NCBI GenBank assembly: GCA_964531325.1
Contig: CAZHCW010000015.1
Location: 1-64,000 of the forward strand
From: UTCHB3 sp964531325
GTDB lineage: Bacteria > Bacteroidota > Ignavibacteria > Ignavibacteriales > Ignavibacteriaceae
Length of the DNA stretch: 64,000 nt
Direction: 5' to 3'
The notes beneath the pieces were generated by a model, which was not told the DNA's origin, searched no databases, and saw only the letters and a list, made by a program, of their open reading frames with translations. Within the stretch, counting starts at the first letter, position 1. Every line of letters begins with the position of its first letter. Shown in pieces: positions 7,006-16,872 of the stretch. Position numbers and translations under genes: made by a program.

Positions 7006-8076
7006 ATGCCAACTCTCACCCGTTCGGGCTTATTGAACTTAAAAGTTGAATCCATTACACACGAAACTCCCGACTCGATATCACTTCTATTAAAGGATAT
7101 TGATGGAAAAGAATTTGATTTTAAGGCGGGTCAATTCCTCACTTTTGTCTTTGATGAGGAGGGAAAAGAAGTGAGAAGATGTTACTCAATTTACACTTCT
7201 CCAAAACAATTACCTCATCTTGGAATTGCAATCAAAAAAGTTCCCGGTGGGTTTGTCTCGGAGAATAAAATGGATGACATTAAGGAAGGGGACATACTTC
7301 CTGCTCTCGTCCCAATGGGAAATTTTATAAGGAAACCGGACGCAAAACCCAATCTCTTAATGTTTGGTGCAGGAAGTGGTATTACGCCACTCCTCTCCAT
7401 CATTGAGGAATCACTCGCCGATGATAAAGTTGAAAGTGTGGTTTTACACTATGTTAACAGAGACCAGGACAATATAATGTTTGGTTCCCGTCTCTCATTC
7501 CTTGAGCATCTTTACCAGGGTAAATTTAAAGTAATTCATCATCTCACCAGACCAATTGATGGATGGAAAGGATTAACCGGAAGAATTAATTCAGAGAAAG
7601 CGTCAATTCTGATAAATGAAATCCCGATTGAGAAAATTGTTAATACAGAAATATTTATGTGTGGACCGTCTGAAATGATGGAAAATATCTATGAAGAAGC
7701 AGTCAAGTCAGGTTTTCTTAACAAGGATATTCACCGTGAAGTTTTCACTCACTCGATTAAAAATGAAAGCCGTCTTCCAAACGATCGGGTATCAAGACGG
7801 GTATCGATAATTTTGGGAGGCAGAACTTACGAGCTTATGGTGGACCCAAATGATTCAATTCTCGATACAGCACTTGATGCCGGGATAGATGTCCCCCACT
7901 CGTGCAGATATGGTTCATGTTCATCGTGTGTTACTAAATTGGTTTCGGGTAAAATTGTGATGCTCGATCAGTCTGCATTGTCCGATGAAGATATTGCAAG
8001 AGGGCTCTGTCTTACATGTGTTGGATATCCGGAAAGTGATGATTTGATATTAAATTACGATGATCCGCTTATTTAA
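7006..8076 (+). CDS. FAD/NAD(P)-binding 2Fe-2S oxidoreductase, PaaE-like reductase
   Basis: 356 residues in the order FAD domain, NAD(P) domain, plant-type ferredoxin domain. RRCYSIYTSP (57-66) is the flavin-binding motif. GAGSGITPL (121-129) is the pyridine nucleotide loop, with MCGPSEMME further on. The C-terminal domain has cysteines at about 300, 305, 308 and 338 (C-x4-C-x2-C-x29-C), which ligate a 2Fe-2S cluster. This architecture is that of the reductase components of multicomponent oxygenases such as PaaE, and of Hmp-like reductases fused to ferredoxin. No oxygenase gene is adjacent, so the electron acceptor is unknown. It ends one base from the convergent MFS gene. Confidence 0.9.
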   Translation: MPTLTRSGLLNLKVESITHETPDSISLLLKDIDGKEFDFKAGQFLTFVFDEEGKEVRRCYSIYTSPKQLPHLGIAIKKVPGGFVSENKMDDIKEGDILPALVPMGNFIRKPDAKPNLLMFGAGSGITPLLSIIEESLADDKVESVVLHYVNRDQDNIMFGSRLSFLEHLYQGKFKVIHHLTRPIDGWKGLTGRINSEKASILINEIPIEKIVNTEIFMCGPSEMMENIYEEAVKSGFLNKDIHREVFTHSIKNESRLPNDRVSRRVSIILGGRTYELMVDPNDSILDTALDAGIDVPHSCRYGSCSSCVTKLVSGKIVMLDQSALSDEDIARGLCLTCVGYPESDDLILNYDDPLI

Positions 8077-9312
8077 TCATGTTGGTTGTGGTTCGGTGGG
8101 GCTCTCTTTATGTTGATCATTTACAAAGGAAAGAACAATAATTCCGGCAATAAAGAAAAACAGCAATGACAATATTGCGTATCGTTGACTGCCCGTTACT
8201 GTGCTTATAATCCCAAACACAAGCGGACCAATAACAGCGGAACTTTTACCGAAAAACGAGTAAAAGCCAAAAAATTCTGTTTTTTTGTCAGGTGGTGTTA
8301 ATTGAGACATAAGAGCTCTTGAGATCGATTGACTTGAACCCATAGCCCCACCTGCCATAAAACCAACAACATAAAAATATGATTTATCAGTCACCCAGAA
8401 TGCTGCCAATACTGTGATAATCCAGATGAACAGGGTGATCATAAGACTTTTTTTATGGCCAATCTGATCAGAGATAATTCCAAACACAACTGACCCAAGA
8501 ATTGCAGTTCCTTGCACCGAGATGAAAAAGATTATCAACTCCCCTTTTGTGAACCCCAAAGTGGTTGTCGCATAAATCCCCGCAAAATAGATTACCGTAT
8601 TAACTCCTTCAATAAAACAGAAAAAGGAAAGAAGAAAAATTGCGAGATTCCGGTATTGTTTAAGGTGTTTAATCGTGAATAGAACGCGGTTTAGTCCGAT
8701 CGCAACAAACGATTCTCCTTTCGGTATTTCCTTTTTTCTCTCTTTTAAAAAGATAAGCGTTGGAAGTGAAAATATGAGGAAAAAGAGGGCTGCAACAGGA
8801 AATGACTCTCTGATCAATTCCATTTGAATAAAGGGGAGCAGAATGACAAGTGAAGTTAAAGACCCAAGATAACCCATCGCAAAACCATAACCGCTTACTC
8901 TCCCAAAGTTCTTGGGTTTTGTAATTTCCGGCAGAAATGAGTCATAAAAAATTAGCCCTGCTTCAAATCCGATATTTGCTATGATAAGCAGAACCAGACC
9001 GAGCAAAACATCTCCGGGTCCAACAAAATAGAGGAGTGCTGTTGATATTATACAAATTGCTGTGAAGAAGGAAAGAAAGCTTTTTTTGGTGGAGGTATAA
9101 TCTGCAACAGCCCCGAGAACGGGTGAGATAAGGGCGGTAAGAAGCATAGAAACAGATGTTCCAAGCCCCCAATAAAAATCACCTTCCCCACTATTCGCAT
9201 TTACAGTTTCCTTAAAATAAACTGCATATAAAAAAGTTACAACAATAATTGAATAAGAGGTATTTGCGAAATCGTACAGTGACCAGACAAATATCTTCTT
9301 TTTTTCAGTCAT
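8077..9312 (-). CDS. MFS transporter, UMF1/Atg22-like
   Basis: 411 residues with about twelve hydrophobic segments. The N-terminus (FVWSLYDFANTSYSIIVVTF) is the hallmark of the UMF1 branch of the major facilitator superfamily, related to yeast Atg22 vacuolar amino-acid effluxers. Conserved loops such as GAVADYTSTKKS and DQIGHKKSL carry the MFS A-like motifs. The substrate is unknown. Its ATG overlaps the nusB stop by one base (TGATG), so translation is probably coupled. Confidence 0.85.
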   Translation of the reverse strand: MTEKKKIFVWSLYDFANTSYSIIVVTFLYAVYFKETVNANSGEGDFYWGLGTSVSMLLTALISPVLGAVADYTSTKKSFLSFFTAICIISTALLYFVGPGDVLLGLVLLIIANIGFEAGLIFYDSFLPEITKPKNFGRVSGYGFAMGYLGSLTSLVILLPFIQMELIRESFPVAALFFLIFSLPTLIFLKERKKEIPKGESFVAIGLNRVLFTIKHLKQYRNLAIFLLSFFCFIEGVNTVIYFAGIYATTTLGFTKGELIIFFISVQGTAILGSVVFGIISDQIGHKKSLMITLFIWIITVLAAFWVTDKSYFYVVGFMAGGAMGSSQSISRALMSQLTPPDKKTEFFGFYSFFGKSSAVIGPLVFGIISTVTGSQRYAILSLLFFFIAGIIVLSFVNDQHKESPTEPQPT

Positions 9313-9794
9313 CAGGGCTTTGCGGGTTTTGTTAATGATCCGTCAATAAGGCCTCTGCCTCTTTTATTTATCTTCCCTTCTCTTTCAAGTTCTCCGTAAA
9401 TTTTGTCGAGGAATCCATTGATGAATTTACCACTCGCTGCGGTGCTGTATTCCTTGGCAATCTCAATTATTTCATTCATTGTCACTTTTTTTGGAATATC
9501 GGGGAAAAATTTGAATTCACATATCCCCATTCTCAATAAAATTCGATCAATCCTTGCCATTCTGTCAATTTCCCAATTTTCAGATTTGGCTTCGATTTCA
9601 TCGTCAATACTTCCTGTATATTGAATCGTTTTTCGTACTAAATTTTCAAAAAACTCTCTGTCTGAAGCATCTGTAATTTCCTCTGAAAGTTCCCCGGCTG
9701 TAACTTCAATTCCATCCCGGTTGTAAGAGTGTGCATAAAGAACCTGCAACACTTTTTCTCTTATAATTCTTCTATTCGATTTTTTCTTAAGCAT
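9312..9794 (-). CDS. nusB: Transcription antitermination factor NusB
   Basis: 160 residues from the ATG at 9794. It begins MLKKKSNRRIIREKVLQVLY, the expected NusB N-terminus with the arginine-rich RNA-binding helix. The C-terminal motif INEIIEIAKEYST-like (MNEIIEIAKEYSTAASGKFI) followed by GFLDKIY is diagnostic of the family. NusB pairs with NusE (S10) on boxA RNA to prevent termination in rRNA operons. A longer frame to 9863 exists, but its extra 23 residues are not NusB-like. It overlaps the MFS gene by one base. Confidence 0.9.
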   Translation of the reverse strand: MLKKKSNRRIIREKVLQVLYAHSYNRDGIEVTAGELSEEITDASDREFFENLVRKTIQYTGSIDDEIEAKSENWEIDRMARIDRILLRMGICEFKFFPDIPKKVTMNEIIEIAKEYSTAASGKFINGFLDKIYGELEREGKINKRGRGLIDGSLTKPAKP

Positions 9795-9875
9795 TTTATC
9801 TTTAGGTGTGAATTCAGGTAATATTATTCCAAAGAATAATTTATTTGAACTGTAAATATACAAAACGGGGGGTGG

Positions 9876-10937
9876 TTATTTAACCCCAAACATCCAGAAA
9901 TTGATCAGACCAATAACTTCCCGAAAATTGTAGTAGAGCACTGAATCTTCCGCAAGGCTTAGATCCGACTTAACAACATCTATATTCAGATTATAAAATT
10001 CAGCAAGTTCTTTTACTCTTGGAAGATGAAAGGCATCAGAAATTACAATGATTTTTTGAAAACCCGACTTTTCTATCAACACTCTTTTAATATAACTTAT
10101 CTGGTCAAGAGTTGATCTGCTTTCCGATTCAATCCTGATATCTGCCGGATTCACTTTCTTTTCCATAAGATAATAGAAAGCAACATCGGCTTCTGCCAAC
10201 TCCCCAGGTGCATTACTACCTGTCAATTGCAGCTTTTTAACGATTCCCTGGCTGTAAAGTTGTAAACCCTTGTCAATTCTTAGTTTCAGAATAGTACTCG
10301 GCTTGTTATATTTCCACACAGCAGCACCAAGGATCACTCCTACCTCAGCCGGTGAACTTTCACTGTACGAAAGTTTATATGTAACACCATTTTCAATAAA
10401 TTTGTAAGTATAGACAAATACCGACAAATAGAGGATAAGCATTGCCAATCCCGTATAGAGAATAAGAAATCGTTTGGGTTTGATTATTTTAATTAAAATA
10501 TAGCAGAAAAACGCAGTTTTAAAAGCGAATCCGATATTAAAGAAGAGTCCGGTGTAGAGTTTATAGAAAGGAGTATCAAGCAAATTTATGTCAATTCCGG
10601 AATCGCTTTGATTGAGATAGATTCCAAAAACTGTGAATCCAAATCCCAAAAACCATACAACCAAAAAGAGTGATCTGCGTTTTGTAAATTCTGATTTATC
10701 TTTCAGCCAAAAAACAATCAAGAGGAGAATAAATGTAGCACTGTAGAGCAGAGTAAGAAAATTACCCGTGTACATGAGATTAAAATCTTCAAAATCGAGT
10801 TTATGATTAAGATATTTCCCAAATACGATAGTAATAAAATCGATAGCTCCCAACAAAACAAAAACAAAAAGGTCGAATATGCCCGAAAGTCGGGTATTTA
10901 CTTTTTCGATGTAAGGTTTTATTTTGTTGAGAGCCAT
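9876..10937 (-). CDS. Membrane protein with C-terminal DUF218 (YdcF/ElyC/SanA-like) domain
   Basis: 353 residues. Five hydrophobic helices cover roughly residues 15-190. A cytoplasmic or periplasmic DUF218 domain follows, starting at VGVILGAAVWKYNKPS. It retains the family pattern LRIDKGLQLYSQGIVKKLQLTG, then ESRSTLDQI and VISDAFHLPRV. Relatives ElyC and SanA affect envelope or peptidoglycan integrity and vancomycin sensitivity in E. coli, but the biochemical activity is unclear. It is in a leftward run 85 bases after the RND pump gene. Confidence 0.85.
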   Translation of the reverse strand: MALNKIKPYIEKVNTRLSGIFDLFVFVLLGAIDFITIVFGKYLNHKLDFEDFNLMYTGNFLTLLYSATFILLLIVFWLKDKSEFTKRRSLFLVVWFLGFGFTVFGIYLNQSDSGIDINLLDTPFYKLYTGLFFNIGFAFKTAFFCYILIKIIKPKRFLILYTGLAMLILYLSVFVYTYKFIENGVTYKLSYSESSPAEVGVILGAAVWKYNKPSTILKLRIDKGLQLYSQGIVKKLQLTGSNAPGELAEADVAFYYLMEKKVNPADIRIESESRSTLDQISYIKRVLIEKSGFQKIIVISDAFHLPRVKELAEFYNLNIDVVKSDLSLAEDSVLYYNFREVIGLINFWMFGVK

Positions 10938-11021
10938 AACAACTTATATAAATTCCAAGGCAATATATATATAATGGATGAAATAAATTGCCTTTCCTAT
11001 CATTCTGAACATATTTGATCC

Positions 11022-14000
11022 CTAATCTTTGAAGATATAAGGAGTTTGTGGTGTATCATCAACATCAGACTTCTTTCCTGTATCCACTTTTTTAGAGCGG
11101 AAACTGAAAGTGGCTTTAAGAGCCCCACCCAATTCTTCCCAGACCATAAAGAAAACTGGGACAAGAACCAGAGTCAAAAATGTAGCGAATCCAAGTCCAA
11201 AAATTACAGCTATACCCATCGATCTCCAAAATTCGGCACTTTCTCCACCGAAGACGAAGGAACCGGAATAAATGTCGAAACCAAAACCAAAAGATAGAGG
11301 GATGAGTCCAAGAATTGTGGTTACGGCGGTAAGTGTAACAGGTCTGAATCTTCTTAAACCGGCATATTTTGCTATTTCTTTAAGAGGCATGTCCCGCTGT
11401 TTTAAGAGATTCATATAATCAATAAGAACTATATTGTTGTTAACAACCACTCCTGCAAGGCTTATCACACCAATTCCGGTCATAATAATTCCAAATGGCA
11501 TCTTAAAAACCAATAGCCCGATAAATACACCCACAAGTGAAATAATCACTGCGGACATTATTATAAACGGCTGCGAGACAGAGTTAAACTGAATTACCAA
11601 TATCAGAAAAATCAAGAGGATGGCTATTCCAAAAGCTTTTCCAAGAAAGTTGGAAGCATCTTCCTGTTCTTGAGATTGTCCGGTGAAGGAGATGGAATGC
11701 CCCTGCGGTAACTGATAGGATGCCAATTTCGCCTTCACGGAATCGAGAACAGCATTCGCATTAAATCCTTCGGCAGCATTTCCTGTTATGGTAATTACCC
11801 TGTTTAGATCTTTTCGCCTAATTGCCCCGGGCCCTCTGTCGATGTAAACATTAGCCACACTGCTAAGAGGCACCGACAAAGTTTTCCCATTTTGATTATT
11901 AAAAATAATTACAAGATTTTTTAGTGCATCCACTGAACTTCTCTGATCTTTGCGGAGACGCACGGTGATATCGTACTCATCCTCATTCACACGGTATTTA
12001 GATGCTTCAGCACCATTAATCGCAGTTCTAACGGTATTTGCAATGAGTGATGTATTCATACCATAGAGGGCAGCTCTTTTGCGATCAATAATTACACGAA
12101 GCTCTGGTTTACCGACATCATAGTCATCATCAATATCTACAAGTCCGGGCGTATTTTTTATATATTCCTTTATCTCCTCAGAGAGTCGCCCGAGAGTGTT
12201 GTAATCTTCTCCTGTTACTTCGATGTTCACAGGCAGTCCAACGGGAGGGCCCATATCTTCCTTGTCTATTGTTACCGCTGCTCCGGGAGTTCCTTCAACG
12301 AGTAATCTCAGTTCCTCCGTTGATTCCTTTGAACTTTTTTCCCGTTTTTCATAGTCATTGAACTCAACTGTTATTGAACCTTTATTTGGAGTGGATGAAC
12401 CGGCATCAAATGGATTGGAGGAAGCACCGGCAACGGCCAGTATTTTCTCAATATCCTTAAAATTTGCAGTAATTATCTTCTTTTCAACCTTGTCAATTAT
12501 CTCATTAGTCTCTTTTATACCTGTTCCGGTGGGAGCTTCAAATTTTATATACACTCTGCGTGGTTCAACATCGGGGAAAAATTCAACTCCGTATGAAAGA
12601 ACCCCATATAACTGTGATATGAAGAAAAGAGAGATAAAAGCACCAAACATAAAACGCAGTCTCACATTCTTAAAAATCAGAATCACCCCGACTCCGAGAA
12701 GTCCTGTAAGAATTATGCCACCTGTAGGCGGGATAAACTGAGCCATAATACCCTCAACAACAAACATCACAAAAAAAGCAAGAAAGCCCAACCAGGTTCT
12801 TAGACTGATTTTTTTTCCTGATTCTCTTGCTTCTCCAAGGGCAAAATTGAGTGTTTTTTCATAATATTTGAGGGTGACCGGTAATAACTTATCAACAAAA
12901 ATAAATGTTCCCCAATCGAAAGGGTATGAGAGGATACCGGAGAAAGTCTTTTTTAATTTTGGTCTGCCGTGGTGTTCATGTTTTACAAAAACTTCAGCAA
13001 ATACGGGGTTTATTACCAATGCCACAAAAAGGGACGACATCAGTGTTACAATAACCGTAATTGGGATGTAAGACATAAAGTCACCTGTTATCCCGGGCCA
13101 AAAAAGTAACGGGAAAAATGCGGCAACTGTTGTTAATGTTGAAGATGCTACGGGCCAGGCCACTTCTGCAGTGGCTTTTTTTGCTGCATCAGTTCTGTTG
13201 TATCCCTCTTCAAGAAATTTTTGTATGTTTTCGAGTATCACGATGGCATTATCAACCAACATACCCAATGCCAGAATAAGCGCAAACAACACAACAAAGT
13301 TTAAAGTGATATCCAACATCTGCAGGATAAAAAAGGAGATCAACATACTAAGTGGAATCGAAATTCCAACAAGTATCGCATTTCTTAATCCGAGTGCAAA
13401 AAAGAGAATACCGATAACCAACACAAGTCCTGAAAATATGTTGTTCTCAAGTTCTTTTACTTGTTTTTCAATCTCTTCCGATTGATCTGTAACAACAGTT
13501 AACTTTATATCATCGGGAAGTTCTTCCCTCTTTTCGTCAATTACCTTATTAACTTCGCGTGCAATATCAATTATATTTTCGCCTACCCTTTTCGAAATCT
13601 GGATCGAAATCGCTTCAATGTTGTTGGTCCTTGCAAACGATGTACGCTCCTTAAATCCATAGGTTAATTCTGCCACATCCCTAAGATAGATACCTTCCCC
13701 TTCCTTTGTTTTTACAACAATATTTTCCAGTGGGTAAGGGGTTTTAAATTCACCCGGAACTCTAACAAGAAAACTTGACTGGTTGACATCGATGGTACCC
13801 CCGGGAATAGTTCTGTTTTCGTCTCTGATCGCAGCAATTATATCATCAAATCTGATATTATAGTGTTGAAGTTTTCTGTAATCAACATCAACCTGTACTT
13901 CTCTTTCAAGACCTCCATTAACCTTGACCTCGAGAACTCCTTTTATTACCTCAAGTTTATCTTTCAGATTTTCAGCAATATCCTTCAATTTCGAAAGTCC

Positions 14001-14441
14001 GGCGGGACCCGATAGTTGAAATGTCATTATAGGAAATTCAGAAAAGTTTATTTCCATAATTTCCGGTTTCTCTGCGTCAGCCGGTATGTCAGATTCGGCT
14101 TTGTTTACTCTGTCCCTCACTTTTTGAAGAGCATCCTCTATGTCATATCCGCTCTGGAATTCCACTTGAATAAGCGAATAACCTTCGAAAGAAGCCGATT
14201 CAATCTTCTTTACCTCGGCAATTTTTTTAATTTCTTTTTCAATCGGGGTGGTAACCAACGACTCAATATCTTCGGGTGAAACACCAATATATGGAGTGGA
14301 CACAATCACCAAAGGGATGGAGATATCGGGTGAAGATTCTCTTGGAAGCGAGATATACGAGATCATCCCCATAATGGCAATGATAAAAACCAGCACAAAA
14401 ACACTGGTTTTGTTATCTATTGATATATCTGTTATTTTCAT
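11022..14441 (-). CDS. RND-family efflux transporter, inner-membrane pump
   Basis: 1139 residues with the duplicated RND architecture: one N-terminal helix, a large periplasmic loop (about 35-330), a helix cluster, a second long loop (about 620-890) and a final cluster. The transmembrane-4 proton-relay motif reads GMLVDNAIVILENI, so the first Asp is present and the second is Asn, as in many non-AcrB RND pumps. The adaptor and outer-membrane channel genes lie directly upstream and complete a tripartite system. The protein is about 100 residues longer than AcrB. The extra length is a segment between the two halves, around LGEARESGKKISLRTWLGFL, carrying additional hydrophobic stretches. The substrate is unknown. 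Confidence 0.93.
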   Translation of the reverse strand: MKITDISIDNKTSVFVLVFIIAIMGMISYISLPRESSPDISIPLVIVSTPYIGVSPEDIESLVTTPIEKEIKKIAEVKKIESASFEGYSLIQVEFQSGYDIEDALQKVRDRVNKAESDIPADAEKPEIMEINFSEFPIMTFQLSGPAGLSKLKDIAENLKDKLEVIKGVLEVKVNGGLEREVQVDVDYRKLQHYNIRFDDIIAAIRDENRTIPGGTIDVNQSSFLVRVPGEFKTPYPLENIVVKTKEGEGIYLRDVAELTYGFKERTSFARTNNIEAISIQISKRVGENIIDIAREVNKVIDEKREELPDDIKLTVVTDQSEEIEKQVKELENNIFSGLVLVIGILFFALGLRNAILVGISIPLSMLISFFILQMLDITLNFVVLFALILALGMLVDNAIVILENIQKFLEEGYNRTDAAKKATAEVAWPVASSTLTTVAAFFPLLFWPGITGDFMSYIPITVIVTLMSSLFVALVINPVFAEVFVKHEHHGRPKLKKTFSGILSYPFDWGTFIFVDKLLPVTLKYYEKTLNFALGEARESGKKISLRTWLGFLAFFVMFVVEGIMAQFIPPTGGIILTGLLGVGVILIFKNVRLRFMFGAFISLFFISQLYGVLSYGVEFFPDVEPRRVYIKFEAPTGTGIKETNEIIDKVEKKIITANFKDIEKILAVAGASSNPFDAGSSTPNKGSITVEFNDYEKREKSSKESTEELRLLVEGTPGAAVTIDKEDMGPPVGLPVNIEVTGEDYNTLGRLSEEIKEYIKNTPGLVDIDDDYDVGKPELRVIIDRKRAALYGMNTSLIANTVRTAINGAEASKYRVNEDEYDITVRLRKDQRSSVDALKNLVIIFNNQNGKTLSVPLSSVANVYIDRGPGAIRRKDLNRVITITGNAAEGFNANAVLDSVKAKLASYQLPQGHSISFTGQSQEQEDASNFLGKAFGIAILLIFLILVIQFNSVSQPFIIMSAVIISLVGVFIGLLVFKMPFGIIMTGIGVISLAGVVVNNNIVLIDYMNLLKQRDMPLKEIAKYAGLRRFRPVTLTAVTTILGLIPLSFGFGFDIYSGSFVFGGESAEFWRSMGIAVIFGLGFATFLTLVLVPVFFMVWEELGGALKATFSFRSKKVDTGKKSDVDDTPQTPYIFKD

Positions 14442-14457
14442 ATATTAAAATCCCCTG

Positions 14458-15528
14458 TTATCGAATATCAATTTTTTCGCCATTGACGAGATTTTGGTAG
14501 CCGACAACAATCAGACTTTCCCCTTCATTTAAGTTTCCTGAAACGGCAACACGATTATTTGATCGCGAAAGAATATCTACTTGCCTCATCTCTGCGATAT
14601 ACCCATCACCCTTTTTTACAGCTACAAATACAACAAATCCTTTATCAGTTTTAACAACCACTTCTTCAGGCACCACGGGAGAGGATTGGTATATGCGGTC
14701 TTCAATCTTAACTTCCGAATTCATCTCAGGTTTAAATTTTCCTCCCGTGTTTGGAAGCCGTATTTCCACATTTATAGTACGGGCAGTTGCGTTTACCGAT
14801 TTAGCCACATAACTCACAGAAGAATTAACAGTCAAACTGTCAAGTTCCTGGAAAATTAATAAACACCTTTTCCCCTGTTTGATTGAATTAACATATCTCT
14901 CGGGAACTCCGGCTTCAACTTTTAAATTATCAGAAATTAAAGTAACAATTGGTGCTCCCGGTGATGCCACTTCGCCTATTTCGTAATGTTTGGTGTCGAT
15001 AACTCCTGCAAATGGAGCTTTTATGAATGTATTTTCGAATTGTTCCTTAATTGCATCATACAACGCCTTTTTTGCATCGCGGGTATATTTTGCCTGAAGA
15101 AATTGAAACTCGGTTCCTGCATTCTGTTTGTAAACCTGTTCCTGTTTCTGCAGGTTGATCTCAGCCAGATCGAGATCAGCTTTTGAAGCCTCAAGGTTTG
15201 CCTTAATTACTTCATTATCAAGAATACAGATAACAGTTCCCGTGGTTACTCTTGAACCCTTGTCAACATTAAATTTTTGTATTTTTCCGCCGGTGGCAGA
15301 GGCAACTTTTGATATTTTGTCAGCTTTTACCTGTCCTATCACATCAATATAACCGGTAAAATCTTCAAGTTTTATCGTCTCAACTTTAACTATTGCCGCT
15401 TTTCCGGGCTTTTTCCCCTTTTTCTCTGCTGCAGTTTCATCTTTTCCACACCCAACCAAAAGCAAAGACATGAAGGCAACAAAACCAACAAAATATTTTT
15501 TACTATCAAATCTTGATCTATTAGACAT
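14458..15528 (-). CDS. RND efflux periplasmic adaptor lipoprotein (MFP)
   Basis: 356 residues from ATG 15528, which has GGAGAG seven bases upstream. Two further in-frame ATGs at 15567 and 15543 lie within the end of the TolC-like gene and are less likely. A lipoprotein signal (MSLLLVGC) anchors it to the inner membrane. It has the usual hairpin, lipoyl and beta-barrel layout: VDKGSRVTTGTVICILDN is the first lipoyl half, and FIKAPFAGVIDTKHYEIGE the second. It bridges the RND pump and the TolC-like channel encoded on either side. Confidence 0.92.
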   Translation of the reverse strand: MSNRSRFDSKKYFVGFVAFMSLLLVGCGKDETAAEKKGKKPGKAAIVKVETIKLEDFTGYIDVIGQVKADKISKVASATGGKIQKFNVDKGSRVTTGTVICILDNEVIKANLEASKADLDLAEINLQKQEQVYKQNAGTEFQFLQAKYTRDAKKALYDAIKEQFENTFIKAPFAGVIDTKHYEIGEVASPGAPIVTLISDNLKVEAGVPERYVNSIKQGKRCLLIFQELDSLTVNSSVSYVAKSVNATARTINVEIRLPNTGGKFKPEMNSEVKIEDRIYQSSPVVPEEVVVKTDKGFVVFVAVKKGDGYIAEMRQVDILSRSNNRVAVSGNLNEGESLIVVGYQNLVNGEKIDIR

Positions 15529-15532
15529 TTGA

Positions 15533-16864
15533 TTACTCTCCATTTTCCTTTCCGGATAACTTTTCAAGGTTCGAGATTAACAGGTAGTATTCGTAAACAC
15601 CGTTTAAGTAATTATATTTTGCTCTTGTCACCCCAACTTGTGCATCGATTACTTCAAGTTGAGTACCAACACCTGCAGTGTAGCGGATATTAGCAAGTGA
15701 ATGAGCAAGTTCTGCCTGACTTACTGCTTCTGTGTACGCTTTTAATTTTTCTTTTTGATTGACGATTTTTAGAGTAGTTTCTTTAAGCTGAGTGGCAAGC
15801 CCTTCTTTTGTTTTTTTTAGATTTTCTCTCGCAATCTTAACTTCGAGCTCGGCTTGAGTAACTCTGGATTTAGAACTCCAACCGTTAAAAATTGGTACTG
15901 ATAGTTCCAAACCCAGATTAATTGAATTATTAAACCGCCAGCTTCCTACGCTTCTCTCATCATTTTCCTGTGATTCAACATTCCATGCACCATAAGCACG
16001 AAGAGATGGCAAAAACTCTGATTGATAAACACCAACAGCTTTTTCTCTCAGGTTGATTGTCTGTTCAAGTTGTTTAACAACAGGATTAAATTTAAACATC
16101 TTTTCAACCATAAGATCAAATTCATCAACAGTTTGTTCTTTATATTTTAATGAATCAGAAACTTCAACTTCAACATTATACCCAAGACCCATGATATTAC
16201 GCAGAACATCTTTGGTTATCTGATTGGAATTTTTTGCCTGTTCCAGTTCCGGTTTCGCTGTTTGAACCGCAACTTTCGCCCGAACGAGATCATACTCAGG
16301 AACGAGGCCGGCATCATACTTAATCTGTGTATTTTTCAAATTGTCCTCTGCCTGGGATAAATTGGCACTTGCAACCGCCAGAACCTCACTTGTCACCATA
16401 ACACCAAAGTATGCAGCTTTAACCTGATATTTGAGTTCAAGTTCAGTGGCATCTACAATATGATCGGCTATTTTAGCATAAATCTCAGCGGCTTGAGCCC
16501 CGATAAATATTCCACCTGCAAATATGTTTTGCGATAAACTAAGGGTTGCCGTAAGAGTGTTGTCAGTTCCGATTGGGAAAGTACCACTGAAGCCGGGTGC
16601 ATCAATTGTAAATACTCCTTTTTTTAACGCTCTGCGATAATTTACCGAACCTTTTAATTCAGGATAGACAGCCGTACCCCATGTTTCTTCAACTTTTTCG
16701 TATGCAATATCTTTGTTCAACCTGCCGGTCTTAAGGTCGTAATTATTCTCGAGTGCTATCGATATAGCTTTATCAAGATCAACGATCACTTTTTCGGTGG
16801 GTTGTGCAACGAGCTGCACGGCAGTGATAATAAATAAGATCAAGCCGGAAAGTAATCTCATCAA
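15533..16864 (-). CDS. TolC-family outer-membrane efflux channel
   Basis: 443 residues with a Sec signal peptide (about 1-20). Two related halves of long amphipathic helices follow, as in TolC. The start DLDKAISIALENNYDLK and the repeats ARITRAKYNYLNGVYEYYLL-like at the C-terminus (VTRAKYNYLNGVYEYYLLI) are typical of outer-membrane efflux proteins. It forms the exit duct for the RND system and its stop lies just before the adaptor gene's start. Confidence 0.92.
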   Translation of the reverse strand: MMRLLSGLILFIITAVQLVAQPTEKVIVDLDKAISIALENNYDLKTGRLNKDIAYEKVEETWGTAVYPELKGSVNYRRALKKGVFTIDAPGFSGTFPIGTDNTLTATLSLSQNIFAGGIFIGAQAAEIYAKIADHIVDATELELKYQVKAAYFGVMVTSEVLAVASANLSQAEDNLKNTQIKYDAGLVPEYDLVRAKVAVQTAKPELEQAKNSNQITKDVLRNIMGLGYNVEVEVSDSLKYKEQTVDEFDLMVEKMFKFNPVVKQLEQTINLREKAVGVYQSEFLPSLRAYGAWNVESQENDERSVGSWRFNNSINLGLELSVPIFNGWSSKSRVTQAELEVKIARENLKKTKEGLATQLKETTLKIVNQKEKLKAYTEAVSQAELAHSLANIRYTAGVGTQLEVIDAQVGVTRAKYNYLNGVYEYYLLISNLEKLSGKENGE

Positions 16865-16872
16865 TTCTCCAG

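Noticed and set aside
10957..10994. AAGGCAAT/ATTGCCTT inverted repeat as a terminator of the RND operon
   Set aside because: The 8-bp stem with a 22-base loop has no following T-run, so it is too weak to call.
12358..13485. Three open frames opposite the RND pump gene
   Set aside because: They are antisense shadows with no family features, in a well-supported coding region.
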